Shown: piece after piece, positions 26,602 through 36,789 of the stretch
Layout of the letters: each line of letters starts with the position of its first letter
Position numbering within the stretch: position 1 is the first letter of the stretch
Assembly (NCBI RefSeq): GCF_017744445.1
Contig: NZ_JAGIBH010000001.1
Coordinates: 124,001-188,000, forward strand
Source: Caulobacter sp.
Lineage (GTDB): Bacteria; Pseudomonadota; Alphaproteobacteria; Caulobacterales; Caulobacteraceae
Length of the DNA: 64,000 bases
Direction: 5' to 3'
Made by a program: the position numbers and the translations under genes
The notes under the pieces: generated by a model
The model's input: only the letters and a program-made list of their open reading frames with translations
Told to the model about the DNA's origin: nothing
Databases searched by the model: none

Positions 26602-27266
26602 GCTTCCAGGCAGACGGCCACGCAGCGCCGCGCCAGCTCTTCCGTCGCATCCAGGAACGGCACCGACAGGTCCGACGCGTTCAGCACCAGCGGCACCTCC
26701 GTGCAGCCCGCCACCACGCTTTGCGCGCCCTTGCCGACCAGGCGATGGGCGAGGGCGGCCATGGTCTCGCGGGAGGCCTCGCCGACATCGCCCTGCTTGA
26801 TGCGATAGAGCAGGGCCATGAACTCGACCTGCTCGTGGTCGTCCAGCATCACCACCTCCAGCCCCATGTGCGAGAAGCGGTCGCGATAGAGGCCGAGGGC
26901 CAGGCTGGTGCCCAGCACGCCGACGACGGTCGCGCCCTTGGCCTGTGCGGCCAGGCCCGCGGTTTCCAGCATGTCGACCAGGGGGAGGCCGCTTGCGCGG
27001 ACCTCCTCGGCATAGGCGTGGGCGGTGTTGCAGGCGATCGCCAGCACCTGGGCGCCGCCGTCGCGCAGGCCTGTCGCCATGGCCGCCAGCACGGGGCCTG
27101 GATCCGACGTCGAGACATTGCGGTCCGGCACGTGCGGATTGATGTCGACCAGCACCCGCAGGTGATCCTGCTCGCGCTTGACCGGCGTGGCGGCCTGGAG
27201 CTTCGCGAGGAAGTCCAGGGTCGCCGCCGGACCCATGCCGCCCAGAACCCCGAGAACCTTGCTCAT
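26598..27266 (-). CDS. Aspartate/glutamate racemase family protein
   Basis: 222 aa, the length of Asp/Glu/hydantoin racemases of the YgeA type. It starts VLGVLGGMGPAAT, the conserved phosphate/carboxylate loop, and carries both catalytic cysteines: C79 in ACNTAH and C188 in GCTEVP. It is a cofactor-independent racemase of an amino acid; the exact substrate cannot be told. The D-cysteine desulfhydrase gene just upstream overlaps by TGATG at 27264-27268, so the pair is co-translated. It probably has a role in D-amino acid turnover. Confidence 0.88.
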   Translation of the reverse strand: MSKVLGVLGGMGPAATLDFLAKLQAATPVKREQDHLRVLVDINPHVPDRNVSTSDPGPVLAAMATGLRDGGAQVLAIACNTAHAYAEEVRASGLPLVDMLETAGLAAQAKGATVVGVLGTSLALGLYRDRFSHMGLEVVMLDDHEQVEFMALLYRIKQGDVGEASRETMAALAHRLVGKGAQSVVAGCTEVPLVLNASDLSVPFLDATEELARRCVAVCLEA

Positions 27267-28264
27267 CAGAGGGCGGGCTCCAGGATGCTCTGATAGCCGA
27301 ACAGGCCCTGGGCGCCGCCGGTGTGCAGGAACACGACCCGCTCACCCTTGAACGCACCCTTCTTGGCCTGGTCGATCAGGCCCTTCAGCGCCTTGCCGGA
27401 GTAGACGGGGTCGAACAGCAGGCCCTCGGTGCGGGCAGCCAGGGTCAGGGCGTCGATCACGCCCTGGTCGACCAGGCCGTAGCCTTCTCCGACATAGTCG
27501 CAGTCGGCCACGACGGCCTCGCGCTTGACCTTGCCGGCCGCGCCGATCGTCTCGGCGGTGGCGACGGCCAGGTTGTAGACGTTCTCTTCCTGCTTGGGCT
27601 TGGGGGCGCGGACGCCAAAGCCCAGGATCGGAATGTCGACCGAGAGGGCCGCGAAGCCGGCGACCAGGCCCGCGTGGGTGCCAGCGCTGCCGGTGGCGGT
27701 GACGAAGCGGTCGAACTTCAGGTCCATCTGGTCGGCCTGGACGACGAACTCGCGGGCGCAGTCGACATAGCCCAGCGCGCCGACCGTATTCGAGCCGCCA
27801 CCGGGGATGATGTAGGGCTTGCCGCCGCGCTGGCGGACGCTGTCGGCGGTGGCTTCCAGCTCGGCGACCATGTCCGTGCCGCCGGGCACATAGCGGATCG
27901 CCGCGCCCATCAGCTTGTCCAGCAGGACGTTGCCGTTGCCCATGTAGTCGCTGGCCTTGGAGCCGGTGCGCTCTTCCAGGATCACTTCGGTCTTCAGGCC
28001 AAAGCGCGCGCCGGCGGCGATGGTCTGGCGCACGTGGTTGGACTGAACCGCGCCTTGGGTGACCAGGGTGTCGGCGCCCTGGGCCAGGGCCTCGCCCAGC
28101 AGGAACTCCAGCTTGCGGGTCTTGTTGCCGCCGCCGGCCAGGCCGGTGCAGTCGTCGCGCTTGACCCAGAGGTCGATGCCGAGTTCCGCGCCCAGGCGGG
28201 GCAAGGGCTCCAGCGGCGTGGGCAGGTGAGCGAAGCGGGCGCGGGGAAAGCGGGCGAGATGCAT
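27266..28264 (-). CDS. dcyD: D-cysteine desulfhydrase / ACC-deaminase family PLP enzyme
   Basis: 332 aa. PLP fold type II with the lysine K48 in [13 protein letters not shown] and the substrate loop [17 protein letters not shown]. The C-terminal domain has [11 protein letters not shown]. These features match D-cysteine desulfhydrase (D-cysteine to pyruvate, H2S and NH3) and the closely related 1-aminocyclopropane-1-carboxylate deaminase. Motifs alone separate them poorly, hence the limited certainty on the name. It is first in an operon with the racemase. The start ATG 28264 gives the typical [23 protein letters not shown]-terminus. Confidence 0.88.
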   Translation of the reverse strand: MHLARFPRARFAHLPTPLEPLPRLGAELGIDLWVKRDDCTGLAGGGNKTRKLEFLLGEALAQGADTLVTQGAVQSNHVRQTIAAGARFGLKTEVILEERTGSKASDYMGNGNVLLDKLMGAAIRYVPGGTDMVAELEATADSVRQRGGKPYIIPGGGSNTVGALGYVDCAREFVVQADQMDLKFDRFVTATGSAGTHAGLVAGFAALSVDIPILGFGVRAPKPKQEENVYNLAVATAETIGAAGKVKREAVVADCDYVGEGYGLVDQGVIDALTLAARTEGLLFDPVYSGKALKGLIDQAKKGAFKGERVVFLHTGGAQGLFGYQSILEPAL

Positions 28265-28324
28265 GAGACGCGGTTCCTGAAGGGACTCGCCGCCTCTGTT
28301 AGCACGCCCCGGGCAAAGCGCGAG

Positions 28325-28723
28325 CTAGCGCTTGCCGGCCGCCGCCGCCGCTGCCTTCTGCTCGCGGATCTGCATGGCCTTGCGCAGGTACTGCTCCTGG
28401 ACGGCCGCGACCAGTTCGGTGGGGGGCGTGTCCTCGAGTGCGCCGCCGTCCCGCTCGCCGGTCTTGGCCTGGAGGAGATACCAGTTCCGTAGGGTGTCGC
28501 ATTGGATCCTGGGGATACGGCTGCCCAGCGGCTTGCGGTCCAGGCAGACCACGCGATCGGGCTCTTTCTTCAGCAGGCCGTTCAGGCCTTCAGTGATCTC
28601 CAGCCGGGAGGGGACCTCGGCAGCCTTCTTGCCCTCGATCACAAGCGGCGAGACAAGGTTGCCGGGCGGCGGCGAGGCGGGATCCTGGGCGGCCAGCAAG
28701 GCTGTGATGGCTAGAAGCAACAT
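28325..28723 (-). CDS. Small secreted protein, tandem paralogue 2
   Basis: 132 aa with a short signal-like N-terminus (MLLLAITALLAAQDP). Over its whole length it is about 60-65% identical by eye to the product of the next gene upstream (shared VIEGKK, EVPSRLEIT, LLKKEPDR, PPTELVAAVQ, RKAMQIR). It has two conserved cysteines (VVCLD, QCDTLRNWY), possibly one disulfide. I recognise no known family. It follows its twin by 3 bp, so the two form one operon that probably arose by duplication. Confidence 0.75.
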   Translation of the reverse strand: MLLLAITALLAAQDPASPPPGNLVSPLVIEGKKAAEVPSRLEITEGLNGLLKKEPDRVVCLDRKPLGSRIPRIQCDTLRNWYLLQAKTGERDGGALEDTPPTELVAAVQEQYLRKAMQIREQKAAAAAAGKR

Positions 28724-28726
28724 GGC

Positions 28727-29125
28727 CTAGCGCTTCGGGGCGGCTTCCGCCGCATTCTTCTCGGCGCGGATCTGCATGGCCTTGCGCATGTACTGGTCCT
28801 GGACGGCGGCGACCAATTCGGTGGGCGGCACGTCCTCGATCGGACCGCCATCCCGCCCACCGGTATTGGCCTGGAACCGATACCACTGGCGAAGCGTGCC
28901 GCAATTCCAGCGCGGGATGCGCGAGCCGGTCGGCGTCATCATCAGACAGATCATACGATCCGGCTCTTTTTTCAGCAGGTCGTTCAAGCCATCGGTGATT
29001 TCCAGCCTGGACGGGACCTCCGGAACCTTGCGGCCTTCGATCACCAGGGGCGCGACAACATTGCCGGGCGGCGGCGGGACGGGGTCCTGGGCGGCCAACA
29101 GCGTCATGAAGGCGAAAAGCAACAT
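28727..29125 (-). CDS. Small secreted protein, tandem paralogue 1
   Basis: 132 aa, exactly the length of the paralogue downstream. N-terminal signal-like MLLFAFMTLLAAQDPVPPPPG. Shared core: NVVAPLVIEGRKVPEVPSR, LLKKEPDRMICL, GSRIPRWNCGTLRQWY, PPTELVAAVQDQYMRKAMQI. Cysteines are conserved between the twins. It ends in a charged helical tail. Function unknown; probably periplasmic. First gene of the pair; the TPR protein lies upstream on the opposite strand. Confidence 0.75.
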   Translation of the reverse strand: MLLFAFMTLLAAQDPVPPPPGNVVAPLVIEGRKVPEVPSRLEITDGLNDLLKKEPDRMICLMMTPTGSRIPRWNCGTLRQWYRFQANTGGRDGGPIEDVPPTELVAAVQDQYMRKAMQIRAEKNAAEAAPKR

Positions 29126-29298
29126 GGAACGGCTTCCTTGAAAGCTCCGCGATGGTGAACCGAGGTGGGGTCTGTCGCAACCTTAAATTTAGATGAGGCG
29201 CGCCACGCGCATTGTGCGGAAACCATGTCCGGCTTGGTGGCGTGGTGCTATGATCGGTCGCATGAGGCCGGCCCTGAGACCGGCCCAGGGAGGACGAC

Positions 29299-29859
29299 AT
29301 GAACCGTACGTTCCCGCTCGTCGCGCTCGGCGCGGCGGCGTTTCTTTCCGTTGCTGGCGCCGCCGCCGCCTCGAACCTGGTGATCGGCAGCGGCTCGGCC
29401 CAGGAGTGCTCCGACGCCGCCCTCAAGGGCCGCGCCGACAACCGCTCGGTCCTGGCCTGCACCACGGCCTTGCAGGTCGAGACCCTGAACTTCCGCGACC
29501 GCGCCCGCACCTATGTGAACCGCGGCGTGCTGCAGATGCGCCAGCGCCAGTTCGGCGCCGCCCGCGCCGACTTCGACCAGGCGTCCAGCATCGATCCCAA
29601 CCTGGGCGAGGCCTATGTGAATCGCGGCGCGACCTTCGTCGGCGAGGACCGCTATCGCGAAGGCGTCGAGCAGATCGACAAGGGTCTGGCCCTGGGCGTG
29701 AAGGACCCTGAGAAGGCGTTCTTCAATCGCGGCCTGGCCAATGAAGGCCTGGGCGATCTGAACGCAGCCTATCGTGACTACAACCGCGCCTCGGAGCTGG
29801 CCCCCGACTGGCTGGCGCCGAAGACCGAGCTCGCGCGTTTCACGGTCAAGCGGCCCTGA
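29299..29859 (+). CDS. Secreted TPR-repeat protein
   Basis: 186 aa with a signal peptide (MNRTFPLVALGAAAFLSVAGAAAA|S). Residues about 65-170 form three tetratricopeptide repeats (ARTYVNRGVLQMRQRQFGAARADFDQASSIDP, AYVNRGATFVGEDRYREGVEQIDKGLAL, AFFNRGLANEGLGDLNAAYRDYNRASELAP). It is probably a periplasmic protein-interaction module. GGAGGA precedes the ATG by 5 bp. It may be transcribed with the two genes that follow (45 and 19 bp gaps). Confidence 0.85.
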   Translation: MNRTFPLVALGAAAFLSVAGAAAASNLVIGSGSAQECSDAALKGRADNRSVLACTTALQVETLNFRDRARTYVNRGVLQMRQRQFGAARADFDQASSIDPNLGEAYVNRGATFVGEDRYREGVEQIDKGLALGVKDPEKAFFNRGLANEGLGDLNAAYRDYNRASELAPDWLAPKTELARFTVKRP

Positions 29860-29904
29860 TACGCTTCTGCGCGTCATCGGCCGTCCTGTGACGAGGAGTA
29901 TCCG

Positions 29905-30285
29905 ATGACGCGTGGGCTTTTATTGCTGACGGCCGGCCTTCTTTTCGGAGGTTTGGCGGTGCTGGGTGGCGCCGCTTACGCCCAGACCGCGCTGCAGGAC
30001 CGGTTCATGACCGAGCACGCTCTGCAGGATGCTCGCCGCGATCTGATGGCCAGCCAGACCGAAATCCAGAACACCCAGGCGCGCGCCGACACCGCGCTGC
30101 GGCTGCGGGGTTTGGACGAGCAGCGCGCCGGGCCGAACCTGCGCCCGCTGACGACGGACGCCGTTCCCAGCCGCGACACCGACCTTTCCGCCTCGACCCA
30201 GCAGCTTGAGCGCTTGACGGCGCAGGCTCTGGCCGAGAGCAATGCGCGCATGCGGGCCATCCGGCCGGCCAGCGAACCGAAATAG
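29905..30285 (+). CDS. Secreted hypothetical protein with coiled-coil region
   Basis: 126 aa, signal peptide or anchor at the N-terminus (GLLLLTAGLLFGGLAVLGGAAYAQ). The rest is hydrophilic with two predicted helical stretches (EHALQDARRDLMASQTEIQN, STQQLERLTAQALAESNARM) suggestive of coiled coil. GAGGAG precedes the ATG. No known family. It sits between a TPR protein and a membrane metallopeptidase on the same strand. Confidence 0.65.
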   Translation: MTRGLLLLTAGLLFGGLAVLGGAAYAQTALQDRFMTEHALQDARRDLMASQTEIQNTQARADTALRLRGLDEQRAGPNLRPLTTDAVPSRDTDLSASTQQLERLTAQALAESNARMRAIRPASEPK

Positions 30286-30304
30286 CACCAGACGCGAGGA
30301 TCCT

Positions 30305-31153
30305 ATGGAGTGGGAAGGCGGGCGCCGGTCCGGCAACATCGAGGACCGGCGTGGTCTGGGGCCTGTCGGTATCGCCGGCGGCGGCGTGGGCGCGGTGGTG
30401 TTGGCCGCCATCGGCTACTTCGTGTTCGGCATCGATCCGCGCACGACCCTGGAGGCGACGCAGGGCCTGCAACAGCCCGCTCAGCAGGAAGGCGTGCGCG
30501 GCGAGGTCAGTGACCGCGATGGCCGCTTCGTCGACGTGATCGAGACCTCCAACCGCGAGGTCTGGACGCCGATCTTCCGCAACGAAGGCGTCGACTACCG
30601 GCCGCCCGAGGCCATCGTGCTGTACAAGCAGGCCACCGGCACGGGCTGCGGCACGGGGCAGTCGGCCATGGGGCCGTTCTATTGCCCGGCCGACCAGAAG
30701 GTCTATCTGGACCTGTCGTTCTGGAGCGAGCTGGAGACCCGCTTCGGCGCCCAGGGCGAGTTCGCTCGCGCCTATGTCATCAGTCACGAGATCGGCCACC
30801 ACGTGCAGCACCTCTTGGGCGCCGACCAGCAGGCCCGCCGTCTGGGCGCGCGCGGCGAGGAGAGCGGCTCGGTGCGGCTGGAGTTGCAGGCCGACTGCTA
30901 TGCCGGCGTCTGGGCGGCCCATGCGGGCAAGGTTTCCGGCGGCCAGATTGTCATCAACCGCTCCGACATCCAGGACGGCCTGGGCGCGGCGGCGGCGGTC
31001 GGCGACGACACCATCCAGAAGCGCGGCCAGGGCGAGGTGGTCCCAGACAGCTTCACCCACGGCACCAGCGCCCAGCGCCAGCGCTGGTTCACGCGCGGCT
31101 ACGACCAGGGCGATCCGGCGGCCTGCGACACCTTCTCGGCGTCGCGGCTCTAG
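30305..31153 (+). CDS. Neutral zinc metallopeptidase (YpfJ family)
   Basis: 282 aa from the ATG at 30305 (GAGG upstream; the longer frame is unlikely). It has one N-terminal membrane helix at about 22-44 and a large periplasmic domain containing the zinc-binding HEIGHH at 161-166, preceded by AYVISHEIGHHVQHLLG, and the downstream ADCYAGVWA with a third ligand candidate. This matches the KPN_02809/YpfJ neutral metallopeptidase family. Substrates are unknown. The stop TAG overlaps the stop of the convergent alpha/beta hydrolase at CTAG 31150-31153. Confidence 0.92.
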   Translation: MEWEGGRRSGNIEDRRGLGPVGIAGGGVGAVVLAAIGYFVFGIDPRTTLEATQGLQQPAQQEGVRGEVSDRDGRFVDVIETSNREVWTPIFRNEGVDYRPPEAIVLYKQATGTGCGTGQSAMGPFYCPADQKVYLDLSFWSELETRFGAQGEFARAYVISHEIGHHVQHLLGADQQARRLGARGEESGSVRLELQADCYAGVWAAHAGKVSGGQIVINRSDIQDGLGAAAAVGDDTIQKRGQGEVVPDSFTHGTSAQRQRWFTRGYDQGDPAACDTFSASRL

Positions 31154-31905
31154 GCGCTCGCTGCCTGGACGATCAGGTCGGTGATCGCCTTGGGATGCGA
31201 GATCATCGACACGTGGCTGGACGGCAGCTCGATCGTCGTGGCCTTCATCCGCTTGGCCACGAAGCGCTCCAGGTCCGGATTGGTCGTCTGGTCGTTGGCC
31301 GAGACGGCGTAGAAGCTGGGCTTCTCGCGCCAGGCGGCGACGGTGGTGCGGTTTGCAAACAGCGTGGCGGCGATGGGCTGCTGGGTGGCGTACAGCGCCA
31401 GGGCCTTGGCCGGCGGCAGATCGCCAGCGAAGAAGCGAACGAAGACGTCCTGGTTCAGCCAGGAAAAGCCGTCGACCGTCACCACCCCGGCGCGGACCGG
31501 CATGGTCGGATAGGTCGCCGCCAGGGCGTTGAAGTCCTCGCCGACATCCGGCGCGCGGGCGGCGACATAGACCAGGGCGGTGACCTTCGGGTCCAGCCCA
31601 GCCTCGGTGATCGGCACGCCGCCCCACGAGTGGCCAACCAGTACGGTCGGGCCGTCCTGCCGCGCCAGCACCCGCCGGGTCGCCGCCACGTCGTCGGCCA
31701 GAGAGGTGAGGGGGTTCTGCACCGCCGTGACGTTGAAGCCTTTGGCCTGCAACAGCGGGATCACCTCGCTCCAGCATGAGCCGTCGGCCCAGGCGCCGTG
31801 GACCAGCACGATGTTGCGGGCGGTGGTCTTGGCCAGGGCCGGCGTGGCGAGGCCAGCGGCGAGCGCGCCCAGCAGGACGGCGCGGCGGTCGGGATGAAGG
31901 ATCAT
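31150..31905 (-). CDS. Alpha/beta hydrolase, exported
   Basis: 251 aa. The N-terminus HPDRRAVLLGALAAGLATPALA reads as a twin-arginine-like signal (DRRAVLLG). The body has the oxyanion-loop HGAWADGSCW, nucleophile elbow GHSWGG and the late His in SSHVSMIS, as in salicylate-esterase/RutD-like hydrolases. Probably an esterase or lactonase acting in the periplasm, substrate unknown. It ends in the CTAG it shares with the metallopeptidase gene. Confidence 0.85.
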   Translation of the reverse strand: MILHPDRRAVLLGALAAGLATPALAKTTARNIVLVHGAWADGSCWSEVIPLLQAKGFNVTAVQNPLTSLADDVAATRRVLARQDGPTVLVGHSWGGVPITEAGLDPKVTALVYVAARAPDVGEDFNALAATYPTMPVRAGVVTVDGFSWLNQDVFVRFFAGDLPPAKALALYATQQPIAATLFANRTTVAAWREKPSFYAVSANDQTTNPDLERFVAKRMKATTIELPSSHVSMISHPKAITDLIVQAASA

Positions 31906-32049
31906 GAGCTTGCCCTCGAAGGCGGTGAACTAAGGCGGTCACGCTCCATTCGCGCCGACAAGGGCAAAGGTAACGGCGTTGACGGCTTCGTGATGCCGCT
32001 CGCACGCGGCGCTTGACCTGCACGGCAATCGGCCTAGGGTCCGGCCATT

Positions 32050-34061
<2,012 letters not shown>

Positions 34062-34157
34062 CGAAGGCACGCTGGGCGGTTGTGAGCGTTTCACCCCATG
34101 CCGCCCACAAAGGCGGTGAAAGGGATGTCACTTGAACACCTCTTTGATGGTCGCCTG

Positions 34158-34270
34158 ACCCTCTAAGCGTGGTCGACGCATGGCTCGTTCTTAGGGTGAA
34201 AACGGGGAGCCGCAGGCGTTAAATCGACTTCCGAGGCCCGGTTCCGATGGACCGGGCCTTTGTGATTTCG
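34158..34270 (+). terminator. Hairpin and rho-independent terminator downstream of thiC
   Basis: AGGCCCGGT (34234-34242) and ACCGGGCCT (34251-34259) form a 9-bp stem followed by TTGTGATTTCGTTT. An imperfect hairpin (ACCCT..AAG at 34158-34167 with CTTAGGGT at 34190-34197) lies upstream. Because it is 170 bp past thiC, it may end a thiC readthrough transcript or a separate small RNA. Confidence 0.6.
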
Positions 34271-34328
34271 TTTCTCTCAACGTTCGCCGCTCGGCGGGAG
34301 CTCCGGCCTTGCGCTGCTTCTCCCGCAG

Positions 34329-34433
34329 CTCATCCCCGCGAAAGCGGGGACCCAAGCCGAGTCGGCGGGCTAATATCGGAGGCGCGCAATCAAACTGATC
34401 GTCAGCTTGGGTCCCCGCTTTCGCGGGGATGAG
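34329..34433. repeat. Intergenic inverted repeat, family A copy 2
   Basis: Perfect 29-bp inverted repeat, left arm 34329-34357 and right arm 34405-34433. Each arm holds the nested palindrome CCCCGC-GAAA-GCGGGG followed by ACCCAAGC. Same design as 1836-1946 and 45167-45284 but with a different stem sequence. Confidence 0.85.
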
Positions 34434-34492
34434 CGGTTTGGGGGCTGACTGTATTCTTACGGCGAAGATCGAGCTGGGCTAGAATTCGGCCT

Positions 34493-34666
34493 GTGACAAA
34501 GCCGATTTTCGATATTGAGCGCGTCGAGAGAGCACTTCACGAGGCCGCTCGAATAGCGCGTGAGGGCACGCAGGAGGAGCGATCCGGAAAGTTCCTGGGC
34601 AAGCAGGTCGCTGTCGAGAACGCGGTCGTCACCCTTCATCAGAAGAAGAGCGCCGCGCGCGGCTGA
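34493..34666 (+). CDS. Possible small protein, 57 aa
   Basis: A GTG-started frame ending at TGA 34664-34666. The product starts MTKPIFDIERVERALHEAAR and ends in HQKKSAARG; it is charged, helical and has a codon pattern like real genes here. No good ribosome-binding site is visible (TCGGCCT before the GTG). It may be a conserved small Caulobacter protein, but I cannot confirm that without a search. Confidence 0.45.
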   Translation: MTKPIFDIERVERALHEAARIAREGTQEERSGKFLGKQVAVENAVVTLHQKKSAARG

Positions 34667-34714
34667 CCACAATTTCACTGGCGCGGCGGGGGAGACACCT
34701 TCACCGTCGCGCCC

Positions 34715-36076
34715 ATGAAACGCTTGAGTCTTGCGGCCGTCGCCGTCCTTGCCCTGTCCACGCCGGCCCTGGCCGAAAGCCCGTTCTGGCCCGTCCAGCC
34801 CAAGGGCGGGTCCGTGGCGGCTGAACTGCGGGGCGCGTGGAAGTCGCGGGGTTATGGCTGGATCGTGCAGTTCGGGCCGGACGGCGCGCAGCTGTTCCAG
34901 GCCGCCGGCGAGGCCTGCTATCCCGATCCCCGCAACGAGCCTGACCCCGACGGGGTGCTCAGCCAGTGGCGGCCCGAGGGGCAGGGGGCGATCACCCTGA
35001 CCGGGGATCCGGACGGCACGCGCTACATGTTCGACCGTCTGCCGAACCTGCCCAATGCCTGCATCAGCGCGGCCGGCTGGACGCCCGACCGCATCGTCGC
35101 CTTCGCGGCCGACACCTTCGCCGAGCTCTATCCGCGCCCGGGCATCGACTGGAAGGCGCGCAAGGCCGCTACGCTGGCCAAGGTCACGCCCAGCTCGACC
35201 GAGTTCCAGCTGTGGACCGCCCTGGCCGACCTGCTGGCGGGCCTGGATGATCCGCATGTCGAGCTGCACGGCATGGTCGACGGCAATCGCCGCGACCTGG
35301 AGCCTGGCGACGCCCCGACCCTGATGCGCGTGCGCGCCGCCGATCCGGCCGGCGACGAGAAGACCTGGCTGCAGGCCTATCGTGAGGGGATCCTGACCCA
35401 GGTCCTCCAAGGCAAAGGGCGGCAGGCGGGCGCCAACCGCGTGTTCTGGGGCCGTGTTGACGACATTGGCTATCTGAACCTGGTGACGATGGGCGCCTTC
35501 GCTCGCAACGCCGCGCCGGACGATCCCCGGCCCCTGGACGCCATCCTGGATGAGGCCATCGCCGCCTTCGCCGGGGCCAAGGCGGTGATCGTCGACGTCA
35601 GCAACAACCGGGGCGGCTACGACACCATCAGCGCGCGGGTCGCCGGCCGCTTTGCCGACGCCTCGCACCTGGCCTATTCGAAGGTCGGCGTCGGGGCCAA
35701 GGCGTCGTTGCAGCCCGTGCGGGTCGAGCCGGCCAGCGGGGCGCGCTTCACCGGGCCGGTCTATCTGGTGACCAGCGACGTCACGGTCAGCGCTGGCGAG
35801 ACCTTCACCCTGATGATGAAGGCCCTGCCCAATGTGAAGCAGGTCGGTGGAACTACGCGCGGGGCCTTCTCGGACCAGCTGCCCAAACCGCTGCCCAACG
35901 GTTGGGCCCTGGGCCTACCGGCCGAGACCTACAAGGGACCCAAGGGCGAGGACCTGGAGGGCAGGGGGCTGGCGCCCGACATGCCGCTGACGGTGTTCCC
36001 CGACAATGATCTGACCGGCGGTCACGCCAAGGCCATTCAGGGCCTGATGCAGAAAATTCGCGAGGACGTCCGCTAG
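34715..36076 (+). CDS. S41 family (C-terminal processing) peptidase
   Basis: 453 aa with signal peptide MKRLSLAAVAVLALSTPALA|E. The second half matches the S41 core: VDDIGYLNLVTMGAF, VIVDVSNNRGGYDT, and VTSDVTVSAGETFTLMMKAL, where the serine of SAGE sits in the position of the nucleophile. The first ~150 residues (lipocalin-like start) are an N-terminal domain as in IRBP-type members. No PDZ domain is apparent. Probably a periplasmic peptidase. The DUF1428 gene follows after 65 bp. Confidence 0.85.
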   Translation: MKRLSLAAVAVLALSTPALAESPFWPVQPKGGSVAAELRGAWKSRGYGWIVQFGPDGAQLFQAAGEACYPDPRNEPDPDGVLSQWRPEGQGAITLTGDPDGTRYMFDRLPNLPNACISAAGWTPDRIVAFAADTFAELYPRPGIDWKARKAATLAKVTPSSTEFQLWTALADLLAGLDDPHVELHGMVDGNRRDLEPGDAPTLMRVRAADPAGDEKTWLQAYREGILTQVLQGKGRQAGANRVFWGRVDDIGYLNLVTMGAFARNAAPDDPRPLDAILDEAIAAFAGAKAVIVDVSNNRGGYDTISARVAGRFADASHLAYSKVGVGAKASLQPVRVEPASGARFTGPVYLVTSDVTVSAGETFTLMMKALPNVKQVGGTTRGAFSDQLPKPLPNGWALGLPAETYKGPKGEDLEGRGLAPDMPLTVFPDNDLTGGHAKAIQGLMQKIREDVR

Positions 36077-36141
36077 GCTGTCGGAACCGCCGGTCGTCCC
36101 ACGTCCTTGGTTCGTCAACGACGATCACAAGGAGGAACCTC

Positions 36142-36495
36142 ATGGCCTATGTCGATGGTTTTCTGGTGCCGGTCCCCAAGGACAAACTGGACGCCTACAA
36201 GGAGATGGCCGAGCTCGGGGCCAGGGTCTGGATGGAGTACGGCGCCCTGTCGTATGTCGAGTGCGTCGCCGACGACGTGCCCTATGGCGAGCTGACCTCG
36301 TTCCCGCGTGCGGTGCATGCGCAGGAGGGCGAGATCGTGATCTTCTCGTGGATCACCTACAAGGACCGCGCCAGCCGCGACGAGATCAACGCCAAGGTCA
36401 TGGCCGACGAGCGGCTGAACGGCTACATGGACAAGATGCCGTTCGACGGCAAGCGGATGATCTTCGGCGGCTTCCAGCCGTTCCTTGAACGCTGA
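36142..36495 (+). CDS. DUF1428 family protein
   Basis: 117 aa, full length for DUF1428. It has the conserved beginning MAYVDGFLVPVPKDKLDAYK, then ELTSFPRAVHAQEGEIVIFSWI and the ending DGKRMIFGGFQPF. A dimeric alpha-beta barrel protein of cytosolic location with unknown function. AAGGAGG precedes the ATG at good spacing. A strong hairpin (36509-36539) lies just after it. Confidence 0.92.
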   Translation: MAYVDGFLVPVPKDKLDAYKEMAELGARVWMEYGALSYVECVADDVPYGELTSFPRAVHAQEGEIVIFSWITYKDRASRDEINAKVMADERLNGYMDKMPFDGKRMIFGGFQPFLER

Positions 36496-36789
36496 CGCGT
36501 CCAGGTTGCGCCGCTCGCGGAAGAGTCTTGCGAGCGGCGGCCGATTTCGACGTGCTCGAGCATCCTGCGGCCCAATGGCGCAGTTTGTTTCTCATTTGTA
36601 ACATAATTTCCAATGCAACACGTCACTGCTCAAAATGTGACGTTATTTCAATGCTCAGGCCGCGATGCAGGGCCTGAAAGACACACCCGTGTGCGGTTTA
36701 TGCTGCATTGCCTTTTCTTAGCGCCGGGGGGCGTTGCGAGGCAGGGCGCAGGCCCGTAAGGAGCGGCAACCCAGCGTTGGCGTCGACAC
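36496..36789. other. Upstream region of the TonB receptor
   Basis: 294 bp without a gene. Apart from the hairpin at 36509-36539 it holds an AT-rich section (36590-36660) with an inverted repeat ACGTCAC (36620-36626) / GTGACGT (36637-36643), a possible operator. I looked for a cobalamin-type riboswitch and found no conserved boxes. Confidence 0.5.
36509..36539 (+). terminator. Terminator-like hairpin after DUF1428
   Basis: 10-bp perfect arms CGCCGCTCGC (36509-36518) and GCGAGCGGCG (36530-36539) with an 11-nt loop. The T tract is weak, so it may stabilise the 3' end rather than terminate alone. Confidence 0.5.

Larger units (their letters stand above)
34062..34714. other. 650-bp stretch after thiC
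   Basis: It holds a small hairpin TTTCACC/GGTGAAA near 34089-34121, a terminator at 34234-34259, a perfect inverted repeat (34329-34433) and a possible 57-aa gene (34493-34666). Nothing else is recognisable. Confidence 0.6.

Noticed and set aside
36496-36789. Cobalamin or other riboswitch upstream of the TonB receptor
   Set aside because: None of the conserved B12 boxes or other known aptamer cores can be found; only hairpins and an inverted repeat.
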